Source: Rhodoferax aquaticus | GTDB taxonomy: Bacteria > Pseudomonadota > Gammaproteobacteria > Burkholderiales > Burkholderiaceae_C | DNA: 64,000 bases | Assembly (NCBI RefSeq): GCF_006974105.1 | Contig: NZ_CP036282.1 | Location: 1,488,001 to 1,552,000, forward strand | Direction: 5' to 3' | Part shown: in pieces, positions 8,613-17,022 of the stretch | Layout: every line of letters starts with the position of its first letter | Position numbering within the stretch: the stretch's first letter is position 1 | Notes under the pieces: model-generated | Seen by the model: the letters and a program-made list of their open reading frames with translations, nothing else | What the model was told of the DNA's origin: nothing | The model's database searches: none | Program-made: the position numbers and the translations under genes

Positions 8613-9652
8613 TGCATTGAGGTCTTGGCGATGCGTTGTTCCGCACCATCAAAAGCGTGCCAGCGTTGTGGCTGCGGGGTCATGTAGGTCACCGTGCCGG
8701 CCTTGGGTTCGCTGGCACCATCCATCAAAATTTCTACGCGCGTGCCGTCGCTCAGCGTGCCAAGCACCAAGCGCTGAGCGCCCAGGTATTCGCTGCCGAC
8801 CACAGAGATGGCGAGGCCTTGCTCGGGCGTGCTGGGCAACCAGTGTTCGGGGCGAACCCCAATGAGCGTGGAAGAGGGGGGGAGCGCAGCTTTGATTGCC
8901 AAGTCTTGCTGTGCGGTGGCCGCGGGGATAAAGTTCATGCGTGGGCTACCAATGAAACCGGCCACAAACACATTGTCTGGGGTGTCATACAGCGCTTGGG
9001 GTGTGCCCACTTGTTCAATGCGACCGGCGCGCAGCACCACAATTTTGTCTGCCATGGTCATGGCCTCGACTTGGTCGTGGGTCACGTAAATCATGGTGGC
9101 AGACAGGCGCTGGTGCAGCTCACGCAGCTCCCCCCGCATGGAGACGCGCAGTTCTGCGTCGAGGTTGGACAGGGGTTCATCGAACAGAAAAATTTTGGGG
9201 TTGCGCACGATCGCACGGCCAATAGCCACACGCTGGCGCTGACCGCCTGAGAGCTGCGTGGGTTTGCGCTGCAGCAATGGGGCGAGCTGCAACAGGGTGG
9301 CCGCTTCTTGCACTTTGCGCTCAATCTCAGGGCGTGGCACACGGGCGTTTTCCAAACCGAAGGCCATGTTGTCGTATACGGTCATATGGGGGTAGAGCGC
9401 ATACGACTGGAAGACCATGGCGCAGCCCCGGTCGGCCGCGCCAATGTCGTTGACGCGCTGACCTTCGATCAGCAGATCCCCGGCGCTGGGCTCATCCAGA
9501 CCCGCGATCATGCGCAACAGCGTGGACTTGCCGCAGCCTGATGGCCCGACAAACACCACAAACTCACCTTGTTTGACCTCAAGGTTTACCCCATGGATGA
9601 CCTTGGTGTGGTCAAAAGATTTTTCGACGGAGCGCAGTTCAAGTGTGGACAC
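8609..9652 (-). CDS. Sugar ABC transporter ATPase (UgpC/MsmX type)
   Basis: A 347-residue ATPase with Walker [10 protein letters not shown], signature LSGGQRQ and Walker [14 protein letters not shown], then a C-terminal TOBE-type regulatory domain (about residues 235-340) containing IGVRPEHW. This is the carbohydrate-importer class. The longest frame begins at a TTG at 9670 without an obvious ribosome site. The GTG at 9652 has AGG nine bases upstream and gives the usual N-terminus of the family, so it is preferred. The gene lies 33 bp after the second permease gene and overlaps the GH31 gene. It corresponds to SmoE in sulfo-SMO clusters. Some ATPases of this type serve several transporters. 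Confidence 0.92.
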   Translation of the reverse strand: MSTLELRSVEKSFDHTKVIHGVNLEVKQGEFVVFVGPSGCGKSTLLRMIAGLDEPSAGDLLIEGQRVNDIGAADRGCAMVFQSYALYPHMTVYDNMAFGLENARVPRPEIERKVQEAATLLQLAPLLQRKPTQLSGGQRQRVAIGRAIVRNPKIFLFDEPLSNLDAELRVSMRGELRELHQRLSATMIYVTHDQVEAMTMADKIVVLRAGRIEQVGTPQALYDTPDNVFVAGFIGSPRMNFIPAATAQQDLAIKAALPPSSTLIGVRPEHWLPSTPEQGLAISVVGSEYLGAQRLVLGTLSDGTRVEILMDGASEPKAGTVTYMTPQPQRWHAFDGAEQRIAKTSMQ

Positions 9653-9685
9653 GTTCAAAGACCTATTCAATATTCAAGATGCGAT

Positions 9686-10735
9686 TTACTTCACGCCTGC
9701 GCTGGCAATGCCAGTGGTGATGTAGCGCTGCAAAAAGGCGAAGACCAGAGTGACCGGCAGCAGGGTGATCACCGTCATGGCCAGCAAATAGTGCCATTGG
9801 GTGTTGAGCTCGCCTTGGAAGGAGTTGAGTGCCAGTTGCAAGGTGAAGTGCTGGCTTTGGGACAGCACGATCAGTGGCAGCAAAAAGTCGTTCCAGCGCC
9901 ACATGACTGAGAAGATGGCCAACACCGCCAATGCGGGTGCGGAGAGCGGCAGCACAATGCGCCAGTAGATCCGCCACTCACTGGCATGGTCCATACGTGC
10001 CGCCTCGATGAGCTCGTCCGGAATGGTCAGCATGTACTGGCGCAACAAGAAAACCCCCGTAGGCGTGGCGATGGCCGGGAGGATGACGCCCCATAGGTTG
10101 TTCAGCAAACCTACTTCATTGATCACCAGGAAAACAGGCACCAAGATGATGGTGGGCGGAATCATCAAGGTCGCAATGATGAGCAAGAACACCGGCTTTT
10201 GCCCCTTGAACCGGTATTTGGAAAGGGCAAACGCGGCCATCGAGTTGATCAGCAATGTCAGCAAGGTGGCGACTACGGTAATGAACACACTGTTCCAGAG
10301 GTACACACCAAAGGTGAACTTCCCAAACAGATCGGTGTAGTTGCTCCACGCAAACTTCAGCTCATTGACCGGCTCGCGCTGGCGAATATTGATGCGCACC
10401 GTGTCTTGTGGGTTGGCGGGGTCCACCATGGTGGCCATGATGCCCATGCGACTGGCTTGCGCCATCAGGCGTTGGCTGCCGTCGTCTAAGGTGGCTTTGT
10501 ACAAAGGCAAGGGCTTGGCATGCCCTTCGACAGCCACCGTTTTTTGGCTGTAGGGCAAGAAAGTGGGGGGGAACTGGCCAATGGCCGATTCAGTCTTGAA
10601 CGACGAAACCACCAACCAAAGCACCGGCGCAAACATCACAAAGAGGCCGACCATTAAGTAGGCATAGCTCATGACGTCTGTCCAGTGCAGTCGTTGACGG
10701 CCTCGGGTGCGCAGTAAAAAGTCAAGTGCCTTCAT
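9686..10735 (-). CDS. Sugar ABC transporter permease, MalG type
   Basis: A 349-residue permease with six predicted helices and the cytoplasmic EAA loop ([18 protein letters not shown]) that docks on the ATPase. A large periplasmic segment follows the first helix (about residues 45-125), longer than in MalG itself. The ATG at 10735 has AGGGG at a good distance and begins two bases after the preceding stop; a TTG two codons earlier is the alternative. It forms the importer with the neighbouring permease, ATPase and binding protein, by context for a sulfosugar glycoside. It corresponds to one of SmoG/SmoH. Confidence 0.9.
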   Translation of the reverse strand: MKALDFLLRTRGRQRLHWTDVMSYAYLMVGLFVMFAPVLWLVVSSFKTESAIGQFPPTFLPYSQKTVAVEGHAKPLPLYKATLDDGSQRLMAQASRMGIMATMVDPANPQDTVRINIRQREPVNELKFAWSNYTDLFGKFTFGVYLWNSVFITVVATLLTLLINSMAAFALSKYRFKGQKPVFLLIIATLMIPPTIILVPVFLVINEVGLLNNLWGVILPAIATPTGVFLLRQYMLTIPDELIEAARMDHASEWRIYWRIVLPLSAPALAVLAIFSVMWRWNDFLLPLIVLSQSQHFTLQLALNSFQGELNTQWHYLLAMTVITLLPVTLVFAFLQRYITTGIASAGVK

Positions 10736-10737
10736 GT

Positions 10738-11715
10738 TCAACGCCCCTTTTGGCCCGCTTCGCTGGCGCGCGTCAAACGAAGCTGCGCCAAGGTTAAAAC
10801 GACTAAGAATGCCGCCAGCGCCAGTGATGCTGCGGCAGCCAGTCCATAGAGGTGAATTTGTTCGGCAAAGCCAGTTTGGTAGATGAATTGCACAATAAAC
10901 GTGGTGGCCGAGCCTGGCCCGCCGCCGGTGAGTACAAATACTTCGTCAAACACCTGTACGGCACGGATCGCTGCGAGCACCAGCACCACAATCAAGTTAG
11001 GCATCAGCAGCGGCAAGGTGATGCGAGTGAGGGTGCGCCAGGGGCTGGCGCGGTCCATTTCTGCAGCTTCATACAGATCGTTCGGAATGGCTTGCAGGCC
11101 AGCCAGCAAAATCAAAGTGTAGAACCCCATGTGGGCCCAGATGGACACAAAGACCGCCCAGAAAAAAGCCCAACCCGCATCGGTGAGCCATTCAATAGGT
11201 GGCATGTTCATGGCCACCAAACTTGCGTTGAAAACGCCTTGGTTTTGTAGCAACCATTTCCAAATCAGCGCCACCACCACGGGTGACAGCAGCACGGGGT
11301 AAAAGAAAACACCGCGCCAAAAGCCGCGGCCCATGATCTTGCGATTGAGCACCAGTGCGGTGACCAGAGACAGCAGCACCATCAAGCCCACTTGTAACCC
11401 GCTGAACTTGAGGGTGTTAGCTATGGCCCGCCAAAAAACGTCTTTACGGCACGTAGACAGGTCCAGGTAGTTGGTGCACTCAAAGAGAATTTGGAAATTT
11501 TCTGCACCTGTAAAAGGGCGCTGAAACGGGAACAAATTCACGCCACCGGTCGTGGCGTACACGATGTTGATGAGGATGGGCAAAAACGTGAATACGCTGA
11601 TGACGAGCAGGTTGGGCGCAACAAACAGCCACCCCAGCCTAGACAGCCCTAGCCATTTCTGGCCTAAGCGGAAGATAGGTTCCAGTAAGTCGAAGAAGAA
11701 TGCCAAAAATCGCAC
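10738..11715 (-). CDS. Sugar ABC transporter permease, MalF/UgpA type
   Basis: A 325-residue permease with about six helices and the EAA loop LYEAAEMDRASPWRTLTR. It starts with GTG, preceded by a G-rich stretch (GGGGACGG) that could serve as ribosome-binding site. It follows the binding-protein gene after 110 bp, and that gap contains a factor-independent terminator, so transcription into the permease genes is probably reduced. Inner-membrane half-channel of the importer, partner of the MalG-type permease. Confidence 0.9.
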   Translation of the reverse strand: MRFLAFFFDLLEPIFRLGQKWLGLSRLGWLFVAPNLLVISVFTFLPILINIVYATTGGVNLFPFQRPFTGAENFQILFECTNYLDLSTCRKDVFWRAIANTLKFSGLQVGLMVLLSLVTALVLNRKIMGRGFWRGVFFYPVLLSPVVVALIWKWLLQNQGVFNASLVAMNMPPIEWLTDAGWAFFWAVFVSIWAHMGFYTLILLAGLQAIPNDLYEAAEMDRASPWRTLTRITLPLLMPNLIVVLVLAAIRAVQVFDEVFVLTGGGPGSATTFIVQFIYQTGFAEQIHLYGLAAAASLALAAFLVVLTLAQLRLTRASEAGQKGR

Positions 11716-11766
11716 AGAACCGTCCCCATAAAGCCCGATCGGCCATGGCTCTCGCCAAGACCCGTC

Positions 11767-11801
11767 AAAAAAGGACCAGGCCGCGCACTTGCGGCCTGGT
11801 C
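11767..11801 (-). terminator. Intra-operon terminator after the binding-protein gene
   Basis: On the minus strand an 11-bp perfect stem (GACCAGGCCGC, loop of six bases, GCGGCCTGGTC) is followed by CCTTTTTTG. This is a complete factor-independent terminator 24 bp after the binding-protein stop codon and before the first permease gene. Partial read-through would give many more copies of the binding protein than of the membrane components, a common arrangement in ABC importers. It could also stabilise the upstream message. Confidence 0.8.
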
Positions 11802-11825
11802 AACAAAAACTAAACAAAAACGGGC

Positions 11826-13097
11826 TTACTTCTGTGCTTGTTTGATCGCGTCTTGCATATCGGCGTTGATTTTGCTCACCGCCTCATCGGTACCCATTTC
11901 CCCAACAATGGCCTGGGTCACGCGCGTGACCGTAGGTAGCATGATCGCGCGGTTGAACTTATAGCCTTGGAACTGGTAGGCAGCAGGAGCGAGGTTGGCA
12001 ACCCCGCTGCTGAATACGCCAAGTGCCGCCCGGGCCGCAGGTTGGGCACCGGGGTAAGGCACGCCTTTGCTTGCCAAGCCTGAGTGGGCGGGTATGTTGT
12101 TGGTCTTACCCGTGAACTCTGAGTAAACGGCTTCGGAAGCCATAAAGTCTAAGAATGCGCCAGCTTCTTTGGGCGATTTGCTGGTTTTGAGAGCCACCCA
12201 CGCAGCCCCGCCTGGTATGCCTGAGCACGCAGCCGGGCCACAGGGGTTGGGCACCGCCACCCAGTCAAATTTGTTAGCCACATCGCGCTGTAAACGGTTG
12301 ATTTGCCAGCTTCCCGACAAGACCATGACGACGTTGCCGTTGATGAATTCGCCAATGGAGTCTGCGTAGGTTGAGCCACCGGAGCCTGCCCAGACTTCTT
12401 TCAGCATGCTGCCATCTTTGTGCCAGCCCACGAACTTGGCGACAGTGGCTTTGTAACCATCGTCAATGACGGCGTTGCCTTGCGCGTCAAACACTTTGGC
12501 GCCGTAGCTGATAGCGGGGCCTGCGAACCGGTGTCCTGAGCGGTCCCACGCCATTGCGCCTTTGGTTTCTGTGGCTTTAGCCACCTTGCGGGTGGCGTCC
12601 ACCCATTCGTCCCAAGTGGCCTTGGCACCTGGCATGGGTACTTTGGCTTGCTCAAACAGGGTCTTGTTGACGTAGGGCCCCGTCATGGTCAGCTGGGACA
12701 TGAAGCCATAAATGCCTTTGTCTGTTGCAGAGGGCCGCAACCAGCCTGCGGTGGCACCAAAGTTAGTGTCCCAGTACTTGCGGTCTTTGACGTGCGCGGA
12801 AATGTCTAAGTAGTATTTGGACAAGCCACCCAAGTCCGTGACACGTGCGATGTCAGGCCCTTGGCCCGCCGCGAGTTGCACTGGCAACTGTTCCACGATG
12901 GATTTGTAGGGCACTGTGTCGATGATCACTTTGGTGCCGGGGTTTGCCGCTTCGAAACGCTTCGCTTGCTCGGCCGTCACATCGCATTCCACGCCGTCCT
13001 GGTAGCACATCACACGGATTTCCCCCGCATGGGCCACGCCGGTAGCCAGAACGAGGCTCGCAAGCAGAGCGGTGGGACGGAAGCGCAAAGAAATCAT
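11826..13097 (-). CDS. Sugar ABC transporter substrate-binding protein (family 1)
   Basis: A 423-residue periplasmic binding protein. The start is placed at ATG 13097, preceded by AGGAGA. Residues 1-24 form a signal peptide ending in VAHA. The remainder is the bacterial extracellular solute-binding family 1 fold. A CYQDGVECDVTAEQA segment near the mature N-terminus suggests a local disulfide. It is the first gene of the transporter-GH31 operon and corresponds to SmoF, which binds sulfoquinovosyl glycerol in the described pathway. Ligand identity here is inferred from the locus only. Confidence 0.9.
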   Translation of the reverse strand: MISLRFRPTALLASLVLATGVAHAGEIRVMCYQDGVECDVTAEQAKRFEAANPGTKVIIDTVPYKSIVEQLPVQLAAGQGPDIARVTDLGGLSKYYLDISAHVKDRKYWDTNFGATAGWLRPSATDKGIYGFMSQLTMTGPYVNKTLFEQAKVPMPGAKATWDEWVDATRKVAKATETKGAMAWDRSGHRFAGPAISYGAKVFDAQGNAVIDDGYKATVAKFVGWHKDGSMLKEVWAGSGGSTYADSIGEFINGNVVMVLSGSWQINRLQRDVANKFDWVAVPNPCGPAACSGIPGGAAWVALKTSKSPKEAGAFLDFMASEAVYSEFTGKTNNIPAHSGLASKGVPYPGAQPAARAALGVFSSGVANLAPAAYQFQGYKFNRAIMLPTVTRVTQAIVGEMGTDEAVSKINADMQDAIKQAQK

Positions 13098-13166
13098 GGA
13101 TGTCTCCTGTTTATGGGTGTCCCAAAATATAGAGCAAGCCACACAAAAAGAACCTATGGTTTATAC

Positions 13167-13184
13167 GAATAGTGAATGAATTAC
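13167..13184. promoter_or_regulatory. Candidate GntR-type operator before the transporter operon
   Basis: GAATAGTGAATGAATTAC lies 69-87 bp upstream of the binding-protein start. It differs from the motif between the GntR and monooxygenase genes (GAATAGTAAATGAATTTAC on the minus strand there) by one substitution and one missing T. It is read on the strand opposite to the regulated gene, the same relative orientation as in the other copies. This suggests that the same regulator controls the transporter genes. Confidence 0.6.
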
Positions 13185-13338
13185 TTTGTGCAGAGTGGTT
13201 TCTTCCGTCTTTGCGGCGGCTTGCGAGCGGCGTTTCGCCTTGCCGGCGTGGCACTGCAGATGGGGCGCCAAGGGTGTGGGGTAAAGCTATTCCACAGCGC
13301 ACTTTGGACCCAAGGCGAGCCCAAGGGCTGCAGTGCTT

Positions 13339-14478
13339 TTAAGGGTGACCTAGCAAGGCTTCTAGTTTGAAGGGGCCTTGGGTTAAGTCGATGGCTTGGC
13401 CGGTGCGCGCTGATTCTTGTGCTGCCATGCCCATCACCACCGCGGCCAAGCCGTCGCGCAGGCTGACCTCTACAGCCCCTTTGCCGCGCACCGCTGCGTT
13501 AAACCGTTGATGTTGGTACAGCGTTGAGCCATTGTGGTCGCCCGCAGCCAAGGCCGTGGGGTCGACCGGGACTTCCAATTCCTGCGGCCCCTTGGGGTTT
13601 CGGGGGCTGAGTACCAGCCTAGGGACCGGGGCTGGCCCCAAGTGTGTTGGCCAAAACCGGCCTGGCCCCGGCACAAAACACTCTACCTTGCCACGGGGCC
13701 CCACCACCGAGATCTCTTCTTGGTAGCGTGAGCCTTCCGCAAACATGCAGAGGTCTAGTGAGGCCCTTTGGCCATTGGCAAAGTCAAGAATGACAAAGGC
13801 ATTGTCCAGAATATCTGGCGTACCTTCTGGGTACTGCTCATCGCGGTGGTTGTGCGCCACCGACGCCGACGCAAACACGCGCACAGGCTCACTGCGCGTG
13901 AGGTGGCGCATCAGGTCAAAGAAGTGACAGCACTTCTCGACCAAGGTGCCACCGGTGTATTGGTTGAAACGGTTCCAGTCCCCCACTTTGACCAAAAACG
14001 GAAAGCGGTGTTCCCGAATGGCCAGCATGTGCATGGGCCCGGTATGGGTTTGGCTGTGTACCTCTTGCGCCAATCTGGCGACCGGCGGCATATACCGGTA
14101 TTCCATGGCCACCCAAATGGGCGCGCCGTAGTGACGCCCTAGTTCGGCCAAGCGGGCGACATCTTCCAATGCGGTGCAAGCGGGTTTTTCCAAGAGGATG
14201 GGCAAAGTGCGCAAGGCCGCAATCTCGTGCATTTGCTCTGCGTGCCGAAAGTTGGGGCTGGTAATGACCAAGCAATCGACATCGGCAGCCTGCACCACTT
14301 CCGCCAAACTGGCTGCGCGTTGAGCGCTAGGCGCTAAGGCCAAACTCGCGTCGGCCATGGCGTGGTCCGGTTCAAAGATGCGGGTCACCGACGCTCCGGG
14401 CAGCAGTGCAATATTGCGCAGATGCTCTTGCCCCATCATCCCGCAGCCGATCAGGCCGTAACGTACCGATTCACTCAC
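13339..14478 (-). CDS. Gfo/Idh/MocA family protein, possible NAD-dependent sulfoquinovosidase or sugar dehydrogenase
   Basis: A 379-residue NAD(P)-binding oxidoreductase-fold protein. YGLIGCGMMGQEHL at the N-terminus is the Rossmann motif, LEKPACTALED holds the EKP motif, and TGGTLVEKCCHFFDLMRHL near residues 180-200 carries the usual catalytic His region. GTG start, with AGGAGA upstream. It lies 241 bp before the binding-protein gene on the same strand and has its own copy of the shared operator motif. A family of NAD-dependent sulfoquinovosidases (GH188, SqgA) belongs to this fold and occurs in sulfoquinovose loci. That role would fit because the GH31 here lacks the usual sulfonate-binding residues. 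An ordinary glucose or inositol dehydrogenase is the alternative. Confidence 0.85.
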   Translation of the reverse strand: MSESVRYGLIGCGMMGQEHLRNIALLPGASVTRIFEPDHAMADASLALAPSAQRAASLAEVVQAADVDCLVITSPNFRHAEQMHEIAALRTLPILLEKPACTALEDVARLAELGRHYGAPIWVAMEYRYMPPVARLAQEVHSQTHTGPMHMLAIREHRFPFLVKVGDWNRFNQYTGGTLVEKCCHFFDLMRHLTRSEPVRVFASASVAHNHRDEQYPEGTPDILDNAFVILDFANGQRASLDLCMFAEGSRYQEEISVVGPRGKVECFVPGPGRFWPTHLGPAPVPRLVLSPRNPKGPQELEVPVDPTALAAGDHNGSTLYQHQRFNAAVRGKGAVEVSLRDGLAAVVMGMAAQESARTGQAIDLTQGPFKLEALLGHP

Positions 14479-14551
14479 AGTCGTGTCTCCTCATGTGGAA
14501 TTGCGTGCGCTTTGGATGGGCACTTTGCGTGCGCTGCATTGTGCATCAAAT

Positions 14552-14562
14552 GTGAATGAATT
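14552..14562. promoter_or_regulatory. Third copy of the candidate sulfosugar-locus operator core
   Basis: GTGAATGAATT lies 73-84 bp upstream of the Gfo/Idh GTG start. The same 11 bases occur before the binding-protein gene, and with one change (GTAAATGAATT) in the GntR-monooxygenase spacer. The flanking AAAT on the left also resembles the other copies, but the right side (GGGTG) does not, so this site is weaker. Confidence 0.45.
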
Positions 14563-14727
14563 GGGTGTGACTGAGGCCGCGTCGGCGCACGAATCGCAGT
14601 GGGCATAGCCCGTGGGTGTTAGGAAAAGGCAGGAGATCAGGCCAGGGAATTTATGCTGCGGCGCCCTAGGATGGGGCGCAAGGCGCTACACAAAAGGTAG
14701 CGGATGCGGCCCCAAACAACGCCCTTG

Positions 14728-15717
14728 CTAGACCACCTCTACAACGACAGAACCACGCTTGCGACCTGTGTCTACATAGGCGTGTGCCTGAGGCATTTGT
14801 TCAAAAGAAAAGGTGCGGTCAATCACGGGTTGGATCGCTCCTGACTGCGCAAGCTCAACGACTTGCTGCAGATCTTCCAGTGACTCCGAGGACGGTCCCG
14901 CGATAGAGCTTTGCTCCCCATGGCGTCTTGCCACTAGATCTGACAAGTCCCCGGCGACTGCAATGTAGCGGCCGTGGGGCGCAAGGATGTTCCAACACTT
15001 CGCAAACGTGCTTGCTCCCACCGTGTCTGCAATAACGTCATAGCGTTGTGGCCCTTGGGTGTAGTCTTGCAAGGTGTAGTCCACAAGGTCTGTTGCGCCC
15101 AATGACCTCACCAAGTCGTGGTTGCGCGAGGTGGCCACACCGGTGACCATGGCCCCCGCCTGTCGCCCTAGTTGCACAAATGCGCTACCCACTGCGCCAG
15201 AGGCGCCAATGACCAACAAGGTCTCGCCCGCCTGCAACTTGGCCTTGCACAAAAAACTGAGGGCCGTCATGCCGCCAAAGGGTAGGCTTGCTGCTTGGGC
15301 AAAGCTGAGTTGGGGCGGCTTCAAAACCAATGCCTTGCCCACACGCATGCTGCGGTATTCCGCATGGCTGCGCATGGCGCCACCGGGGTAGCCAATCACG
15401 TCGTCTCCCACGCGAAATGCGCTGACCTTGCGGCCTATCGCTACCACCGTCCCTGCAAAGTCGGTGCCCAAAATGGGCTGGCGGGGCCCGCTAAACCCAA
15501 AGATGAGCCGCCCCATCCATGCAAACCCACGCGGTAGCTTGAGCGAACGCACGCGCATGTCGCCCGTGGAGACCGTGGTGGCGCGAATCTTGACCAAGAC
15601 TTCATCGTCACGCACCTCAGGCAGGGGGCGTTCTTCCGATCGCAAGACCTCGGGCCCTCCGTAGCGGGAATACACCCATGCTTTCATGGTGCTTGGCAAG
15701 GCTGGTGTGTGTGGCAT
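14728..15717 (-). CDS. Quinone reductase-like medium-chain dehydrogenase (NAD(P)-dependent)
   Basis: A 330-residue zinc-independent-looking MDR protein. MKAWVYSRYGGPEVL and GTDFAGTVVAIG are typical of the quinone oxidoreductase branch. GASGAVGSAFVQLGRQAGA is the NADPH-binding Rossmann motif. The ATG at 15717 is preceded by GGAGAG; a second ATG ten codons later also gives a normal family N-terminus. The longer frame upstream would run through the TetR operators. The divergent TetR gene and two operators in the spacer indicate repression relieved by a reactive or toxic compound, probably an enone or quinone, which is inference. Confidence 0.88.
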   Translation of the reverse strand: MPHTPALPSTMKAWVYSRYGGPEVLRSEERPLPEVRDDEVLVKIRATTVSTGDMRVRSLKLPRGFAWMGRLIFGFSGPRQPILGTDFAGTVVAIGRKVSAFRVGDDVIGYPGGAMRSHAEYRSMRVGKALVLKPPQLSFAQAASLPFGGMTALSFLCKAKLQAGETLLVIGASGAVGSAFVQLGRQAGAMVTGVATSRNHDLVRSLGATDLVDYTLQDYTQGPQRYDVIADTVGASTFAKCWNILAPHGRYIAVAGDLSDLVARRHGEQSSIAGPSSESLEDLQQVVELAQSGAIQPVIDRTFSFEQMPQAHAYVDTGRKRGSVVVEVV

Positions 15718-15735
15718 GGGGGCGCTCTCCGTTAA

Positions 15736-15750
15736 ACTTACAACGTAAGT
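15736..15750. promoter_or_regulatory. TetR-type operator 1
   Basis: ACTTAC-AAC-GTAAGT is a perfect 6-bp inverted repeat with a 3-bp centre. It is one of two copies in the 78-bp spacer between the dehydrogenase and TetR genes. Centre-to-centre spacing to the second copy is 23 bp, about two helical turns. Confidence 0.85.
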
Positions 15751-15758
15751 ATTATTGC

Positions 15759-15773
15759 ACTTACGCTGTAAGT
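15759..15773. promoter_or_regulatory. TetR-type operator 2
   Basis: ACTTAC-GCT-GTAAGT is the second perfect inverted repeat, with both half-sites identical to operator 1. It lies 22 bp before the TetR ATG and should control both divergent genes, giving autoregulation. Confidence 0.85.
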
Positions 15774-15795
15774 ACGTCACCATCACGTGGTTGTT

Positions 15796-16482
15796 ATGCC
15801 CTTAGACACCGAACCCAGCGCGCTACCCGCGCGCCAACCCTTAAGCAAAGAGCGCATTCTTCAGGCCGCCATCACACTTGCCGATGAGGGGGGCTTAGCT
15901 ACGCTGTCTATGCGGAAGTTGGCCCAAGTGCTAGGAGTGGAAGCCATGTCGCTCTACAACCATGTGGCCAATAAAGAAGCCCTGCTAGACGGCATGGTGG
16001 ACGCGGTGGTGGCCGAGATGGTGGTGCCGGTGCTAGGCGCCCCTTGGCGCGCAGAAATGCGCAGGGCCGCGTGTTCGGCGCACGCGGTGCTGATGGCGCA
16101 TCCATGGGCGTCTTTACTGCTGGTATCACGTGTCAATGTGGGGCCGGCCAAGTTGCGCCATTTTGATGCCACCCACGGCTGCCTGCGTGAGGCGGGGTTT
16201 AGCCATGCTTTGGCGGATAGCGCCCGCAACGTGATTGACGGGCATGTGCACGGCTTCACCTTGCAAAAGCTGCTGTTCCCTTTGGCCGAAGGCACCTACG
16301 CGCAAGCAGCCAAGCAGTTTTTACCCATGCTGCCGCAAGAGGTGTACCCTCACATGCGTGCACTGACCGAAGAGGTCATTGCTGGGCGCTACAGTGGCGT
16401 GCACCAGTTTGAATTTGGCTTGGACTTGATTCTGAGCAGTCTTGAGGCGCAGTGCGTGTTGGCCGCGCCGACTACCCACTGA
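15796..16482 (+). CDS. TetR/AcrR family transcriptional repressor
   Basis: A 228-residue regulator. The N-terminal helix-turn-helix is clear (ILQAAITLADEGGLATLS, then MRKLAQVLGVEAMSLYNHV, about residues 17-60). The rest is a helical ligand-binding region of the TetR C-terminal type. The frame begins at GTG 15787, but the ATG at 15796 is preferred. It is divergent from the quinone reductase-like gene, and the two perfect 15-bp operators between them are its probable binding sites. No ligand can be deduced. Confidence 0.9.
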   Translation: MPLDTEPSALPARQPLSKERILQAAITLADEGGLATLSMRKLAQVLGVEAMSLYNHVANKEALLDGMVDAVVAEMVVPVLGAPWRAEMRRAACSAHAVLMAHPWASLLLVSRVNVGPAKLRHFDATHGCLREAGFSHALADSARNVIDGHVHGFTLQKLLFPLAEGTYAQAAKQFLPMLPQEVYPHMRALTEEVIAGRYSGVHQFEFGLDLILSSLEAQCVLAAPTTH

Positions 16483-16509
16483 TTGGCACCTAGCTTCCCT
16501 CTAGACACC

Positions 16510-17022
16510 ATGCAAACGCTCACGACTCCCCGGCTTATCGTCAGACCGCTCACTTTGGATGACGCGCCTTTCATTCTCCAGTTGGTCAATGAACCCACGT
16601 GGCTGCAGTTCATTGGCGACCGCGGTGTGCGCAATCTGGCCGATGCACACAACTACATCACCCAAGGCCCCCACGCCATGATGGCGCGCTACGGTTTTGG
16701 GTTTTGCGCCGTGGTGTCGCAAGCGCTGCAACAGCCCATTGGCATGTGTGGCCTGACCCAGCGCGACTACCTGGACAGCCCGGATATTGGCTTCGCCTTT
16801 TTGCCACAGCATGTCGGCCAAGGGTATGCGTTTGAGGCCGCTAGCGCGGTGTTAGCCCACGCGCGTGCGGAACTGGACCTCCAGCGCATCTATGCCACCA
16901 CGCGATTGGACAATGTGGCGTCACAAAAGCTATTGGAGAAGCTAGGGTTGCAGTACTTGCGCCTCATGCCACACCCTGACGGCGACCGCATGCTCAAGCT
17001 GTACGAATTGGCAGGCAAATGA
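16510..17022 (+). CDS. GNAT family N-acetyltransferase (RimJ/RimL type)
   Basis: A 170-residue acetyltransferase starting MQTLTTPRLIVRPLTLDD, the usual opening of the RimJ/RimL-like group. The acetyl-CoA binding region is visible as GYAFEAASAVLAHA (about residues 110-123), and TRLDNVASQKLLEKLGLQ near 137-154 is the conserved C-terminal element. The substrate is unknown; members modify small molecules or protein N-termini. It follows the TetR gene by 27 bp and may be on the same transcript. The upstream in-frame TTG at 16483 is less plausible. Confidence 0.88.
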   Translation: MQTLTTPRLIVRPLTLDDAPFILQLVNEPTWLQFIGDRGVRNLADAHNYITQGPHAMMARYGFGFCAVVSQALQQPIGMCGLTQRDYLDSPDIGFAFLPQHVGQGYAFEAASAVLAHARAELDLQRIYATTRLDNVASQKLLEKLGLQYLRLMPHPDGDRMLKLYELAGK

